A model generated the notes under the pieces. It was not told where the DNA came from. It did not search any database and saw nothing but the letters and a program-made list of their open reading frames with translations. Shown one piece after another: positions 34,985-43,991 of a stretch of DNA of 64,000 nucleotides. Both the position numbers and the translations under genes were made by a program. This DNA is from CBDBBY01 sp965203795 (GTDB lineage: Bacteria; Pseudomonadota; Alphaproteobacteria; Rhodobacterales; Rhodobacteraceae): the NCBI GenBank assembly GCA_965203795.1, contig OZ241915.1, positions 496,001-560,000 of the forward strand, in the 5' to 3' direction. Every line of letters begins with the position of its first letter. Position 1 is the stretch's first letter.

Positions 34985-35026
34985 GCCAACATCGTGTTGG
35001 CTGGCGCGCATTAACCGATAACGGTT
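34985..35026. promoter_or_regulatory. Two inverted repeats upstream of the symporter operon
   Basis: GCCAACA-TCG-TGTTGGC (34985-35001) and AACCG-ATAA-CGGTT (35013-35026) lie 80-120 bases before the small-subunit gene. Both could be operator sites for a dimeric regulator; the regulator is not identified. Confidence 0.45.
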
Positions 35027-35492
35027 GTTCGCGCAATTGCAACAATCAAGGCGCAGCCCGGCGGCATGTCGGGTGTTGCGGGAGCTGCCGAACCGGCGCA
35101 ATCATTCGCTCGCGGCGACCTTGCCGGACCGTGCAGGCGGGCGCATCCAATCGCCGTCGAGCGCCTTGCCGGGCCGCTGAACGCCGATGCGGTCGGCCGC
35201 CGGGTCGAACGTTCAACGCGCGGATGCGCCGCAGCGTGTGCGGGTTCACGCCAATGGCGGACGGCTGCCGACGTCGGGAACCTCTGCCGGTCCGGCGCAC
35301 GGAACGGGCGGAGCATTGACGCTGCTTCCGCGCGATGCCCTCGGCGGTCAACCGACAGCGGACTGCACGGCAATCGAAGGGTTTCAGCGGCCCCCTGCGC
35401 GCGCTGGGATTTCGACTGACGCCGGACTGCTGGACGCTTCCGGGGTTCATCGCGGCGGCGCCCGACGCGCCCCGTGTTCAGGGCTTTCGCTT
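35027..35492. other. Stretch without recognisable genes
   Basis: About 470 bases between the symporter promoter region and the ISAs1 element. Frames are short and Arg-rich, and no motif was recognised. Confidence 0.35.
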
Positions 35493-36605
35493 TCAAAGTT
35501 TGCCGACCGCGTTCAGCAGGAGTCCCATCAGATACTTGTCGCTCATTGAGGCCATTTCCATCCTCCCCTTGAGCGACTCCTTGTCGTCCTTGAGGCGCAC
35601 GATGTTCAGCGCCAGGCGGCGGATGGCGGCGAGGCACTCCGGCCCGCTCCCGGTCCGGTTCCGCATCCGGTCCTCGTCCATCACGACGTCCAGGACCCAG
35701 TGCAGCCGGTTCTCGATCCCCCAGTGGCTCCGGACGAGCTCCAGCAGGCGCTCCGGCGCGAGCTCCCGGCTCATGATGAAGTAGCGGACGGACCGCTCGG
35801 TCCGCCCGTTCAACTCGCGGACGGCCTCGATCATGCCGACGGCTTTGAGGCCGGGCCACTGGTGTCGCTCCTGCAGCCATCCCACATCGCGCGAGACGGT
35901 CGCGGTGCGCGTCCCGGCCCGCCCGTGGCCGCCGTCAACATGCTGATATGAAAGCGTTTCCTTCAGCGCTTCGGGGTCGGAGAGCCAGACCTGGACATCT
36001 TCGTGGAGCGAAGCCTGGTTGCGCTTCACCGGCAGGACGCAGTCCCCGCCCTTCTCCACGATCCGCGCCGACGTGCCGCGCTGGGTGTGCAGGGCGTCGG
36101 CGGTGACGATCCGGCCCGCCAGCTCCAGGATGTCCAGCAGGCTCGGCATCGCCGTGAGCTCGTTCGACTTGCCGTCGACCTTGGCCTGCCCGAGCACGAT
36201 CCCGGCGCCGGGCGCGAACGCCTGGACCAGGTGCAGCGGCGAGCGCTCCGAGGCGTCCGCGAACGCGCCCCGGAGCGCCTTGCCGTCGATCGCGACCTGG
36301 CCGTCCGGAAGCGCCGCCAGCAGCCGCTTCGCGAACAGCGCCAGCGCGGCTCCGAGCTGCTCCGGATCGAGGGCGTTGAACAGGTCGGAGAAGGCGTCGT
36401 GGCTCGGCGGGCCGCCCTTGAGCGGCATGAAACGGCGCAGAAACTCGATTTTGGCGCGCGCGAACCGCGCGAACGAGTTGCACGACGACCTGCCCGTCAG
36501 CGACGCCAGAAGGGCGATCGCCAGCATTTCAACCAGGTCGTGCGTCGTGGCGTTGCTCTTCCGGGGGTCGCCGACCCCTTGGAATATAAAGCGGAATCCA
36601 TCCAT
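35493..36605 (-). CDS. ISAs1 family transposase
   Basis: 370-residue DDE transposase, full length. The N-terminal DUF-like domain (DPRKSNATTHDLVEMLAIAL) is followed by the core: VAIDGKALRGAFADAS (first Asp, about residue 115), VTADALHTQRGT (second Asp, about 180) and SHWGIENRLHWVLDVVMDED (Glu, about 305). The frame is intact, so the element may be active. The surrounding 0.6-1 kb on both sides is decayed DNA. Terminal repeats were not resolved by eye. Confidence 0.93.
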   Translation of the reverse strand: MDGFRFIFQGVGDPRKSNATTHDLVEMLAIALLASLTGRSSCNSFARFARAKIEFLRRFMPLKGGPPSHDAFSDLFNALDPEQLGAALALFAKRLLAALPDGQVAIDGKALRGAFADASERSPLHLVQAFAPGAGIVLGQAKVDGKSNELTAMPSLLDILELAGRIVTADALHTQRGTSARIVEKGGDCVLPVKRNQASLHEDVQVWLSDPEALKETLSYQHVDGGHGRAGTRTATVSRDVGWLQERHQWPGLKAVGMIEAVRELNGRTERSVRYFIMSRELAPERLLELVRSHWGIENRLHWVLDVVMDEDRMRNRTGSGPECLAAIRRLALNIVRLKDDKESLKGRMEMASMSDKYLMGLLLNAVGKL

Positions 36606-36832
36606 CTCCTGCCTCCGGACACTGCTCTTCGTTGTTGTTTTGACCGAAGAGTGCCACCATCCGGCGGAAAGGCAAAACGGAAAATTTCAAGAGCGAAAGC
36701 CCTGCCCCGTGTTGCGGCGATTGGGCGGAACGTGCAGATTGCGCGGATTGGCGGAAATTGCGGATGGGAACGAGTTGGCGACGCGATGCCGCCGCCAGCC
36801 TCGCTCCGACCCGCCCGAACCGGAAGGCGCAG

Positions 36833-37501
36833 ATGAACAATTCGGCCACCGCCGTTCTGAACGACGTGCTGCTGTTCATCTCCAATCTGAGGCGGGTGGC
36901 GGGAATTCGTTTCGACAAATCGCCGATCGTCAGTGTGGAGCAGCTTATCGAGTTCATGCATACGCGCTCCGCCTATGTCGCGCAGACATCGCTGTACGGA
37001 TACCTCAAGACGCGGATGGGGAGAGACTATGTCAGCATCTTCAAGGACGAGCGGTTTTCGCCGTCCCTGAATGCCGCCAAGTGGCAGGTCTTCGCGGCCT
37101 GCCTGTCCGACCTTTGCGTCTATTCCATTGCGCAGATTGCCAAGGACGGCGGGCTGAGCCGCGACAGTTCGGTCGAGCTGGCCCGCTACTGCCATCGCGC
37201 ATGCGTCTCGGCTACCTTCGTTGGAGAGTTCGCGCCGCAATTCGTGCCCGGCGCGCTGGAGGAGTTCGAAGCGCGGAGCGATGCCGTCGTATGGCCCAAT
37301 GCGGCGATCGGGATCGCCGCGTTCTCTTGCAGTCCCAAGGCGCTCGCTGACTCGTCGCCTGTTTCGGAAGAATTCAAGCGTCTCGACCGGACCATTGTGG
37401 AGAACTCGGTTAGATTCCGTTGGAACGATGTTCGTGATCAGCTTCGGCGCAGGCTGGACGGAACCCGGATTGCCGCAAACTGGGAACGCGTGCCTCCGTG
37501 A
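36833..37501 (+). CDS. Conserved hypothetical protein, about 220 residues
   Basis: 222 residues, mostly helical, soluble. It begins MNNSATAVLNDVLLFISNLR; other stretches are AYVAQTSLYGYLKTRMGRDY and KWQVFAACLSDLCVYSIAQI. The quality of the frame, the GGAAGG upstream of ATG 36833 and the protein-like composition support a real gene. I recognise no catalytic motif and cannot assign a function. It lies 230 bases from the ISAs1 gene, divergently oriented. Confidence 0.7.
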   Translation: MNNSATAVLNDVLLFISNLRRVAGIRFDKSPIVSVEQLIEFMHTRSAYVAQTSLYGYLKTRMGRDYVSIFKDERFSPSLNAAKWQVFAACLSDLCVYSIAQIAKDGGLSRDSSVELARYCHRACVSATFVGEFAPQFVPGALEEFEARSDAVVWPNAAIGIAAFSCSPKALADSSPVSEEFKRLDRTIVENSVRFRWNDVRDQLRRRLDGTRIAANWERVPP

Positions 37502-38503
37502 CTCATGGCGTCGGAATTCCTCATGCCTTGCCGGCCGGGAAGCCGAACGCGGAACGCATTGCGCGCCTCGCGCAAGGACGCAGCGGCGTTCCAACGCGGA
37601 AACGGGAGTGCATGGCGCTGCCCGTATAGCGTCGAAGGTGAACTGCTGGAGATTCTGATCCAAGGCCCCGAACCGCCAAGGCTGTACGAAATCGCAGTAG
37701 CAGACTTGCGCACTTGATATGCCGGTCCGGCTTCGCGAGTTTCCTCTGCGACCATCGGACAGGTTCCTGTCGGCAAGCGAGCAGGAGGACCGCATTCCGG
37801 ATCCGGCATGCTTCGCGCTTGCATTCCTCAGGCGCCCGGCCGGCAAGGGGCTTTCAGACCGGCCTTGGAAAACTCTTAAGCAAGTCGCGGGGGTGCCGAC
37901 CGTTCCTTGCGAGACTGACGATGCTCGTTCAGCCGCAAGATGGGCAGAATGGGCCGGATTTGGATGAATGCCGGATTCCCGGTCAGCAGCGGCGAAAAAG
38001 GCCGGTTTGGACATTTCGGCGCGATGTTCGGTTTGAGGGGGTCTTCTGCCGGCGCACTGCCTCGAACACGCGTCTGGCGGATGCGTTCAAATGCTCAGCG
38101 ACGGGATTGAACGGGACGCCCGCGGTCGACCTCATTATTCAATGCGGAGCCGGGGCAAAAGGCTGGAAGCGCTTGGCCATCCGGCGGCGCCGGAAGGCCG
38201 ACCGCTCGCCGAATGCCGAGATCGCTTCGCCAACTGGCGGTCCGGAGCGCGGCGGCGAAGGATAGTGCGCCCGCTAAGCCCGTTGTCCGTCGGCGACAGT
38301 TGCGCGCGGCACGCCGAGACCGCCGAAAACCGGCAATTGGCCGCAGACGCAAACCTTCGGCGTCGCGCGGCTGCCTCAGACTGGGAGCGGGCGATTGCAA
38401 GCCGGAAAGGCTGAGCTTCGCATCGGTTTCGCTTCCGGTCGGCTGCACGATCCGCTAAACTTGAATTGGCCGCCGCAAGACGCCAGCGACAGGGCAACGG
38501 GAC
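37502..38503. other. Stretch without recognisable genes
   Basis: 1 kb with short competing frames on both strands and no family motif. It looks like decayed coding DNA. No terminator, tRNA or repeat was recognised. Confidence 0.4.
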
Positions 38504-39730
38504 GTGAACAAGCCCGACGACTCAGGTTTCAAGCCCGGCGCAGGAGAAATTCCGCCGGTTTTGGCCGGGCGTGAAAACGAAAAGGCCACGATCATGACCG
38601 CGCTTGAAGCGCTGGGAGCGGATTCAAGTCCGGAGCAAAACATCGCCTTGATCGGCCCGCGCGGCAACGGCAAGACCGCGCTGCTGAGATGGACGGAGGC
38701 GCAAGTTCACCGCCGCAGCGACAAAATAAAATGTGTGGCGCTGAATCCTGATAGTTTCAGAACGCATTCCGGCCTTGTCGGAATGCTCGCGGATCAGAGG
38801 GCGCTGGCGGCTCTCGCCGATGCCGGGTTTTCGGCAGCCATACGATTGCTTGGATCCGAAGTCAGCTTTTCGCGCCAAGAGGCCGCTGAAAAATTGCTAA
38901 AACCTGTCTTGGAAAAGAGGTGTTCCAAGAATGGGTTAGTGATACTGATCGACGAGGCGCATATACTGGATCGATACGCGGATTCGGCCCGGGCATTCTT
39001 CAACGATGTGCAAGCGCTTGCCGGCGAAGGCCGGCCGTTGCTGCTGATCCTTGCCGGCACCCCGAACATTGCGACGCGCTTGGCCGCGATCGAAGCCACG
39101 TTTTGGAACCGTCTAAGCAAAATCGGCGTTGGGCTCCTCGATACTGAAGCGGCGCGCGAGGCTCTTCGGATACCCTTGGACCGGATGGGCTACGGCATCG
39201 ATGCGGACACTCTGGATGAAGCGGCCAGCGAGGCGCAGTGCTACCCCTACTTTATCCAGGTTGTTGGGAACGCGCTGCACGCCGCCGCCAAAGGGGAGCC
39301 CGACAAGCTGGCGGACGGCAACGGAATCGGCGACGCAATCTGGAAGCGAGCCCGGAACGAATTCCGTCTTGCAAGAAACAGTTACTATGCCGATCGGTAT
39401 CAAGAGCTTCAAGCCAGTGGCATATTGCCCGCGGCTGAAGCCGTTGTGCGCCTCTTCGTATCGCGGAAGAAGAGAACGATTTTTGCCGTCGAGCTGGAAG
39501 ACGCCGTGTCCCGAAGCGTTGATGCCAATGCGAATATGAAGGAAAGAGCTGTAGCCGAAGGCAAGGCCGGAAGCGATCCGGCTTTTTGGGTCGAACTCGA
39601 GCTTCGTCATGCGGGCTTCGTCTGGAGTCGGATCGGGCACGAAAACCTGTGCGAACCCGGAATTCCGAGCATGATGGATTACGTCATGGAAAGGGCCAGC
39701 GAACGTGAGTTGACGCGGAAGCCTGAATAA
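38504..39730 (+). CDS. AAA-family ATP-binding protein of unknown role, paralogue of the 26-kb gene
   Basis: 408-residue P-loop ATPase. Walker A is IGPRGNGKTALLRW (about residue 50), Walker B is GLVILIDEAHILDRY (about 148), and a sensor stretch LLILAGTPNIATRL follows. Then come a helical lid with CYPYFIQVVGNALHAA (about 245, typical of Orc1/Cdc6-like and STAND ATPases) and a C-terminal winged-helix-like region ending GIPSMMDYVME. The same end motif IPSxxDY occurs in the ATPase at 25.9-27.2 kb. Start GTG at 38504. No partner gene is adjacent. Role unknown. Confidence 0.78.
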   Translation: MNKPDDSGFKPGAGEIPPVLAGRENEKATIMTALEALGADSSPEQNIALIGPRGNGKTALLRWTEAQVHRRSDKIKCVALNPDSFRTHSGLVGMLADQRALAALADAGFSAAIRLLGSEVSFSRQEAAEKLLKPVLEKRCSKNGLVILIDEAHILDRYADSARAFFNDVQALAGEGRPLLLILAGTPNIATRLAAIEATFWNRLSKIGVGLLDTEAAREALRIPLDRMGYGIDADTLDEAASEAQCYPYFIQVVGNALHAAAKGEPDKLADGNGIGDAIWKRARNEFRLARNSYYADRYQELQASGILPAAEAVVRLFVSRKKRTIFAVELEDAVSRSVDANANMKERAVAEGKAGSDPAFWVELELRHAGFVWSRIGHENLCEPGIPSMMDYVMERASERELTRKPE

Positions 39731-40038
39731 AATCCGCCCGCCCCCGTGTCCGGGCAACGAAGGATTTGGTGGCGCGCCGCTGGAGGGAATGCTGGCGGTC
39801 GCCGGTCGCCCACGCGGCATCCGGACTGGGCTGGCTCATGGTCCCGTCGCGTCGGCGATGCTTCGACCCAGCTTGCTGGCCGAGGATGCCTTGCAGCAGC
39901 TTACAGGACGGGCCTTGCCGACTTGGATCGGAATCTCGCGGAACGCTGCGATTTGGGTCTTGATTGCCCGCGGCGGCTATCGGCATAAGGCATACGGCAG
40001 AACTGTGATCCAAGCTTCGGTTCCGCCGGAGGCCTTCT
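39731..40038. other. Intergenic region, nothing recognised
   Basis: 308 bases between the ATPase and phosphoesterase genes. No promoter or structure was convincingly seen apart from GGAGG at 40028-40032, the ribosome-binding site of the next gene. Confidence 0.35.
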
Positions 40039-40854
40039 GTGGAGCGAGTCGGGCGGACTATGCTTAAATTCCTGGTTGCCTCAGATCTGCACATCGTGCC
40101 GGATGGACGATTGGCAAACGGCATCGATACGGCCGAAAGGCTTCGGCAGCTGGTGGACCACATCAATCGCCACCACTCCGACGCCGAGTTCTGCGTGTTC
40201 GCGGGTGATCTGGCGGACGAAGGCGAGCTTTCTGCGTACGAACGCATCGGGCCCGAACTCGAACGGCTGCTGGTTCGGCCGGTGCTCACCATCGGCAACC
40301 ACGACAACCGCCCGGCCTTCTCCGAATTCTTCGGCGAGTGCATATCGGCGGAGACAGGAAGAGCCGACCACGTCTTGGACGCGGCGGGCCACAGGGTCGT
40401 TGTGCTGGATACGCTCGTTCACGGAACCCATGTCGGATTCGTCTCCGAACTGCAGCTGGGCTGGCTGGCAGCGCGGCTCGCCAAAGCCGGGGGCGCCCCA
40501 GTGATTGTCGTTCTGCACCACAACGTCTCAGACATGAATGTCGTTACCGACGACATCCGCCTCTCGAACAACGACGAACTGTTCGACGTCCTGGCATCCT
40601 GCCCCGGGATCAGGCACGTGGTATCGGGGCATGTCCATGTCAGCGCGTCAGGAAGCTATCGAGGAATTCCTTACACCACGATCGCTGGATGCCATTACAA
40701 TATCGCGCCGCGCCAGTCCCTCGACCGGCGCGCCGTGCCCAGGTTCGAGGGGCCGGGCCAATACGGGGTCGTGCAGTCGACCAAGGATTCCACGTGGGTC
40801 CTTCTGGAGGATTTCGCAAGTTCAAGCCCGGATATGCCGGAAGACGCGTTCTGA
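40039..40854 (+). CDS. Metallophosphoesterase (calcineurin-like, CpdA/GpdQ type)
   Basis: 271-residue dinuclear-metal phosphodiesterase with the full motif series: ASDLHI (about 13), FAGDLADEGE (about 55), TIGNHDNRPAF (about 84), VLHHNV (about 158) and VVSGHVHVSASG (about 196). This set is shared by bacterial 3',5'-cAMP phosphodiesterase CpdA and glycerophosphodiesterase GpdQ. The exact substrate cannot be decided. GTG at 40039 with GGAGG six bases upstream is preferred; ATG at 40060 is the alternative. It lies 210 bases upstream of the TctCBA operon. Confidence 0.88.
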   Translation: MERVGRTMLKFLVASDLHIVPDGRLANGIDTAERLRQLVDHINRHHSDAEFCVFAGDLADEGELSAYERIGPELERLLVRPVLTIGNHDNRPAFSEFFGECISAETGRADHVLDAAGHRVVVLDTLVHGTHVGFVSELQLGWLAARLAKAGGAPVIVVLHHNVSDMNVVTDDIRLSNNDELFDVLASCPGIRHVVSGHVHVSASGSYRGIPYTTIAGCHYNIAPRQSLDRRAVPRFEGPGQYGVVQSTKDSTWVLLEDFASSSPDMPEDAF

Positions 40855-41064
40855 TTCTGCTCCCGGCGCAAGCGCACCCAAGGGAACTGCGCATCTCGCT
40901 CGCCGCTGTTCGATCTGCTCTCGGCTCGGACGCGGCAACGCGGCGCGCTGACATGCACTTGTAGCGAACAAGCCGCCTTGCTATTTGCGCGTGCCGGACG
41001 GCGCGTACCGCATTGCCGGGAAGATCTTGGGCCGTTCGGCGTTCGCACCACTGGAGAGGAACAG

Positions 41065-42033
41065 ATGAATCCAAGAAGAATCAAACACTTGGCCGTCAGC
41101 ACGCTGATCTTGGCCGGAATGGCGGGGAGCGCAGGGGCCGCCGAGTGCATTGCGCCCGCGAACCCGGGCGGCGGCTGGGATTTCACCTGCCGCACGATCG
41201 GCAAGATCATGTACGACATCGGCGTGGTCGACGAGCCGATCCAAGTCACGAACATGGCCGGCGGCGGCGGGGGGCTGGCGTACAGCCATGTCGTCAACGA
41301 ACGGAGCGACGATGCCGAACTGATTGTAGCGGCTTCGTCGGCGACCGCGACGCGCCTCGCGCAGAACGCCTACGCGGGCATGACCGCCGACCAGGTTCGC
41401 TTTCTCGGCGCGATCGGAGCCGATCCCGGCGTTATCGCCGTTGCGGCGGACTCGCCCTACATGTCTCTGAACGACCTGTTGGACGCCGTCATCGCCGATC
41501 CGACCTCGGTGACCTTCGCCGGAGGATCCGCCGGCGGCGGATTCGACCACCTCAAGGTGCTGATGGCGCTCGGCCGCGTCGGCTTCACCGATGTGAAGGC
41601 GGTAAAGTACGTCGGTCTTGACGGCGGCGGCGACGCGCTGACGCAGACGATCGGCGGGTTCACGCAAGCGATGACCGGCGACATGTCCGAGGTCGTGGGC
41701 TTCCTCAAGTCCGGGGATATCCGGGTGGTTGCGGTCTTCACGGAGGAAAGGGTTCCGGGATTCGAGGACATTCCGACCGCGAAGGAGCAGGGAATCGACA
41801 TCGTGTCCGTTAACTGGCGCGGGCTCTATGTGCCGAAGGGCATTTCCGAGGAGGACTACATGCGGTGGTCCGACGCGCTCAAGGCGGTCGGCGAGTCGCA
41901 GGAATGGGCTGACGCCCGGGTAGCCAACGGCTTGGCTCCGTTCCTCCTGGTGGGGCCTGAATTCTCAGGATGGCTCGACGGCGTCGTGGCCGAGATCGCT
42001 GACTTGTCCCGGGAGATCGGGGTAATCCAGTAG
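41065..42033 (+). CDS. tctC: Tripartite tricarboxylate transporter substrate-binding protein
   Basis: Periplasmic solute-binding protein of a TTT transporter, 322 residues. A Sec signal peptide (KHLAVSTLILAGMAGSAGAA, cleavage after residue about 26) is followed by the TctC/BugT fold: CIAPANPGGGWDFTCR (ligand loop), VTNMAGGGGGLAYSHV and VTFAGGSAGGGFDHL (second ligand loop). ATG at 41065 has GGAGAGG upstream. It heads a tight operon with TctB and TctA. The ligand is probably a carboxylate; AtuA-like genes downstream suggest an acid that is further metabolised. Confidence 0.93.
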   Translation: MNPRRIKHLAVSTLILAGMAGSAGAAECIAPANPGGGWDFTCRTIGKIMYDIGVVDEPIQVTNMAGGGGGLAYSHVVNERSDDAELIVAASSATATRLAQNAYAGMTADQVRFLGAIGADPGVIAVAADSPYMSLNDLLDAVIADPTSVTFAGGSAGGGFDHLKVLMALGRVGFTDVKAVKYVGLDGGGDALTQTIGGFTQAMTGDMSEVVGFLKSGDIRVVAVFTEERVPGFEDIPTAKEQGIDIVSVNWRGLYVPKGISEEDYMRWSDALKAVGESQEWADARVANGLAPFLLVGPEFSGWLDGVVAEIADLSREIGVIQ

Positions 42034-42482
42034 TGGCAAGCGACCGGATCTTCGGTCTTGCCTTAACAGTTGTCGCGCTCGCCTACGTGGCGGGCGCGAC
42101 GCAAATCCAGGCGGGCTTCTTCTCCGATCCGGTAGGCTCAAAGACATTCCCGTACCTGGTCGGCGGCATTGCCGCGCTCTGCGGAATCATCATTGCGATC
42201 CGCCCGGACCCCGAGCCGGTCTGGCCTGCATGGCGCACAGTGCGGTCGATCGCGTTCGCGGCCGCCGTCCTTTACCTCTTCGCCATTTCGCTTCGGCCGA
42301 TAGGCTTCCTGATTCCGGCCGCGGTCGCGTCCGCGTTCCTTAGCTACCAGATCAGCCCGAAGCCTAGGCAAGCCGCGCTGGCCGGCATCGGGCTGGCCGC
42401 CGTGCTGTTCGTGATCTTCAAGTACGGGCTCGGGCTTGGGCTAGCCCCTTTCGGCAGGACGCTGGAAGGGCTTTGGGGCTGA
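42033..42482 (+). CDS. tctB: Tripartite tricarboxylate transporter small permease subunit
   Basis: 149-residue membrane protein with four predicted transmembrane helices (FGLALTVVALAYVAGATQI, YLVGGIAALCGIIIAI, AFAAAVLYLFAISLRPIGFL, ALAGIGLAAVLFVIFKYGL). The pattern DPVGSKTFPYLVGG is typical of TctB. GTG at 42033 overlaps the last base of the TctC stop codon, so translation is coupled. Confidence 0.9.
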   Translation: MASDRIFGLALTVVALAYVAGATQIQAGFFSDPVGSKTFPYLVGGIAALCGIIIAIRPDPEPVWPAWRTVRSIAFAAAVLYLFAISLRPIGFLIPAAVASAFLSYQISPKPRQAALAGIGLAAVLFVIFKYGLGLGLAPFGRTLEGLWG

Positions 42483-42485
42483 GCC

Positions 42486-43988
42486 GTGGAGATCATTTCG
42501 AATCTCGGCCAGGGCTTCGCCGTCGCGCTGACGTGGTCCGCGCTCTTGCTTGCCGTTTGCGGGTGCTTCCTGGGAACCATCATCGGAGCGCTGCCCGGCC
42601 TGGGACCCTCGAACGGCGTCGCCATTCTCATTCCGCTGGCGTTCTCTTTGGGATTGGACGCGACCCATTCCTTGGTGCTCATGACGTCCGTCTACTACGG
42701 CGCGATGTACGGCGGACGCATCTCGTCGATTCTCCTGAACATTCCTGGAGACGAGCCCGCGCTCATGACGACCCTCGACGGCTACCCTATGGCCAAGAAG
42801 GGAAGGGCCGGCGACGCCTTGGTGCTGTCGGGCGTCGCATCGTTCGTCGGCGCGCTTCTCGCCACTCTCGGCCTGATGCTCCTGGCCCCCGTTCTCGCCC
42901 GGATCGCCTACCTGTTCGGCCCGGCCGAGTACTTCGCGCTCTACATGCTCGCGTTCTGCACGCTCGGCGGCCTCGCGTCGAAGAACCAGGTCAAGTCGGC
43001 GCTCGCCGCGCTGGCTGGTCTCGCGATCGCGATGATCGGCCTGGACAACCAGACCGGAATGCCGCGGCTGACCTTCGGCAGCCTGCACCTGATGGACGGC
43101 GTCGACTTCCTTGTGGCGATCGTCGGGTTGTTCGCGGTTTCCGAAATCTTCGTATTCATCGAAAGCCACGGCAAAAGCTCCGCGATCGGTGTCAAGCTTG
43201 AGCGGATCACCGTCCCGGTAAAGGACATCTCCCGCAGCTTTCTGGCCATGCTCCGGGCGACCGCGATCGGGTTCGTGGCTGGCGTTCTTCCCGGCGCGGG
43301 CGCGTCGCTGGGGAGCTTTCTGGCCTACATGGCCGAGAAATCCGTAGCGAAGGACAAGGACACTTTCGGCACCGGCAATCCGCGCGGCGTCGCGGCTCCC
43401 GAGGCAGGCAACAATGCCGCCGCGGGCGGCGCGCTGGTTCCCATGCTGACGCTTGGCGTTCCGGGATCCGGAACGACGGCAGTGCTGCTGGCTCTGCTTC
43501 TGACTCTCAACATCACGCCCGGGCCGGTCCTGTTCGACGAGCGCCCGGAAGTCGTCTGGGGCCTGATCGCCGCGCTGCTGATCTCCAATTTCGTGCTGCT
43601 GGTCCTGAACATCCCCATGGTGCGGCTGTTCGTCAAAGTCCTTTCCGTCCCTCCGTGGCTTCTGCTGCCCGGCATCATGATGGTCTCCTTCGCAGGCATC
43701 TACTCGCTGTCCGGCAGCAGCTTCGATTTGATCCTGATGATCCTGTTCGGGCTCGCGGGTTACGTGCTCCGCAAGCTGGACGTCCCGACCGTTCCAATCA
43801 TTCTTGGAATTCTCCTCGGCAACAACATGGAGGACAATCTCCGTCGCGCGATGATCATCGCCGACGGCGACTGGACCTTCCTGTTCTCGTCGGGGATCGC
43901 GATCGGGCTCTGGGTAGCCGCCATCGCGGGGTTCGTCGCTCCCATGTTCCTGCGCAACTACCTGAAGCCGCCCGAGCGGGCGGAGTAG
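42486..43988 (+). CDS. tctA: Tripartite tricarboxylate transporter large permease subunit
   Basis: 500-residue integral-membrane protein, full length for TctA. The N-terminal signature is GALPGLGPSNGVAILIPLAF, then GAMYGGRISSILLNIPGD and TTLDGYPMAKKGRAGDAL. The internally repeated second half has GVLPGAGASLGSFLAY and GVAAPEAGNNAAAGGALVPM. GTG at 42486 is three bases after the TctB stop. It provides the intact comparison for the truncated TctA at 19.4 kb. Confidence 0.94.
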   Translation: MEIISNLGQGFAVALTWSALLLAVCGCFLGTIIGALPGLGPSNGVAILIPLAFSLGLDATHSLVLMTSVYYGAMYGGRISSILLNIPGDEPALMTTLDGYPMAKKGRAGDALVLSGVASFVGALLATLGLMLLAPVLARIAYLFGPAEYFALYMLAFCTLGGLASKNQVKSALAALAGLAIAMIGLDNQTGMPRLTFGSLHLMDGVDFLVAIVGLFAVSEIFVFIESHGKSSAIGVKLERITVPVKDISRSFLAMLRATAIGFVAGVLPGAGASLGSFLAYMAEKSVAKDKDTFGTGNPRGVAAPEAGNNAAAGGALVPMLTLGVPGSGTTAVLLALLLTLNITPGPVLFDERPEVVWGLIAALLISNFVLLVLNIPMVRLFVKVLSVPPWLLLPGIMMVSFAGIYSLSGSSFDLILMILFGLAGYVLRKLDVPTVPIILGILLGNNMEDNLRRAMIIADGDWTFLFSSGIAIGLWVAAIAGFVAPMFLRNYLKPPERAE

Positions 43989-43991
43989 CCG

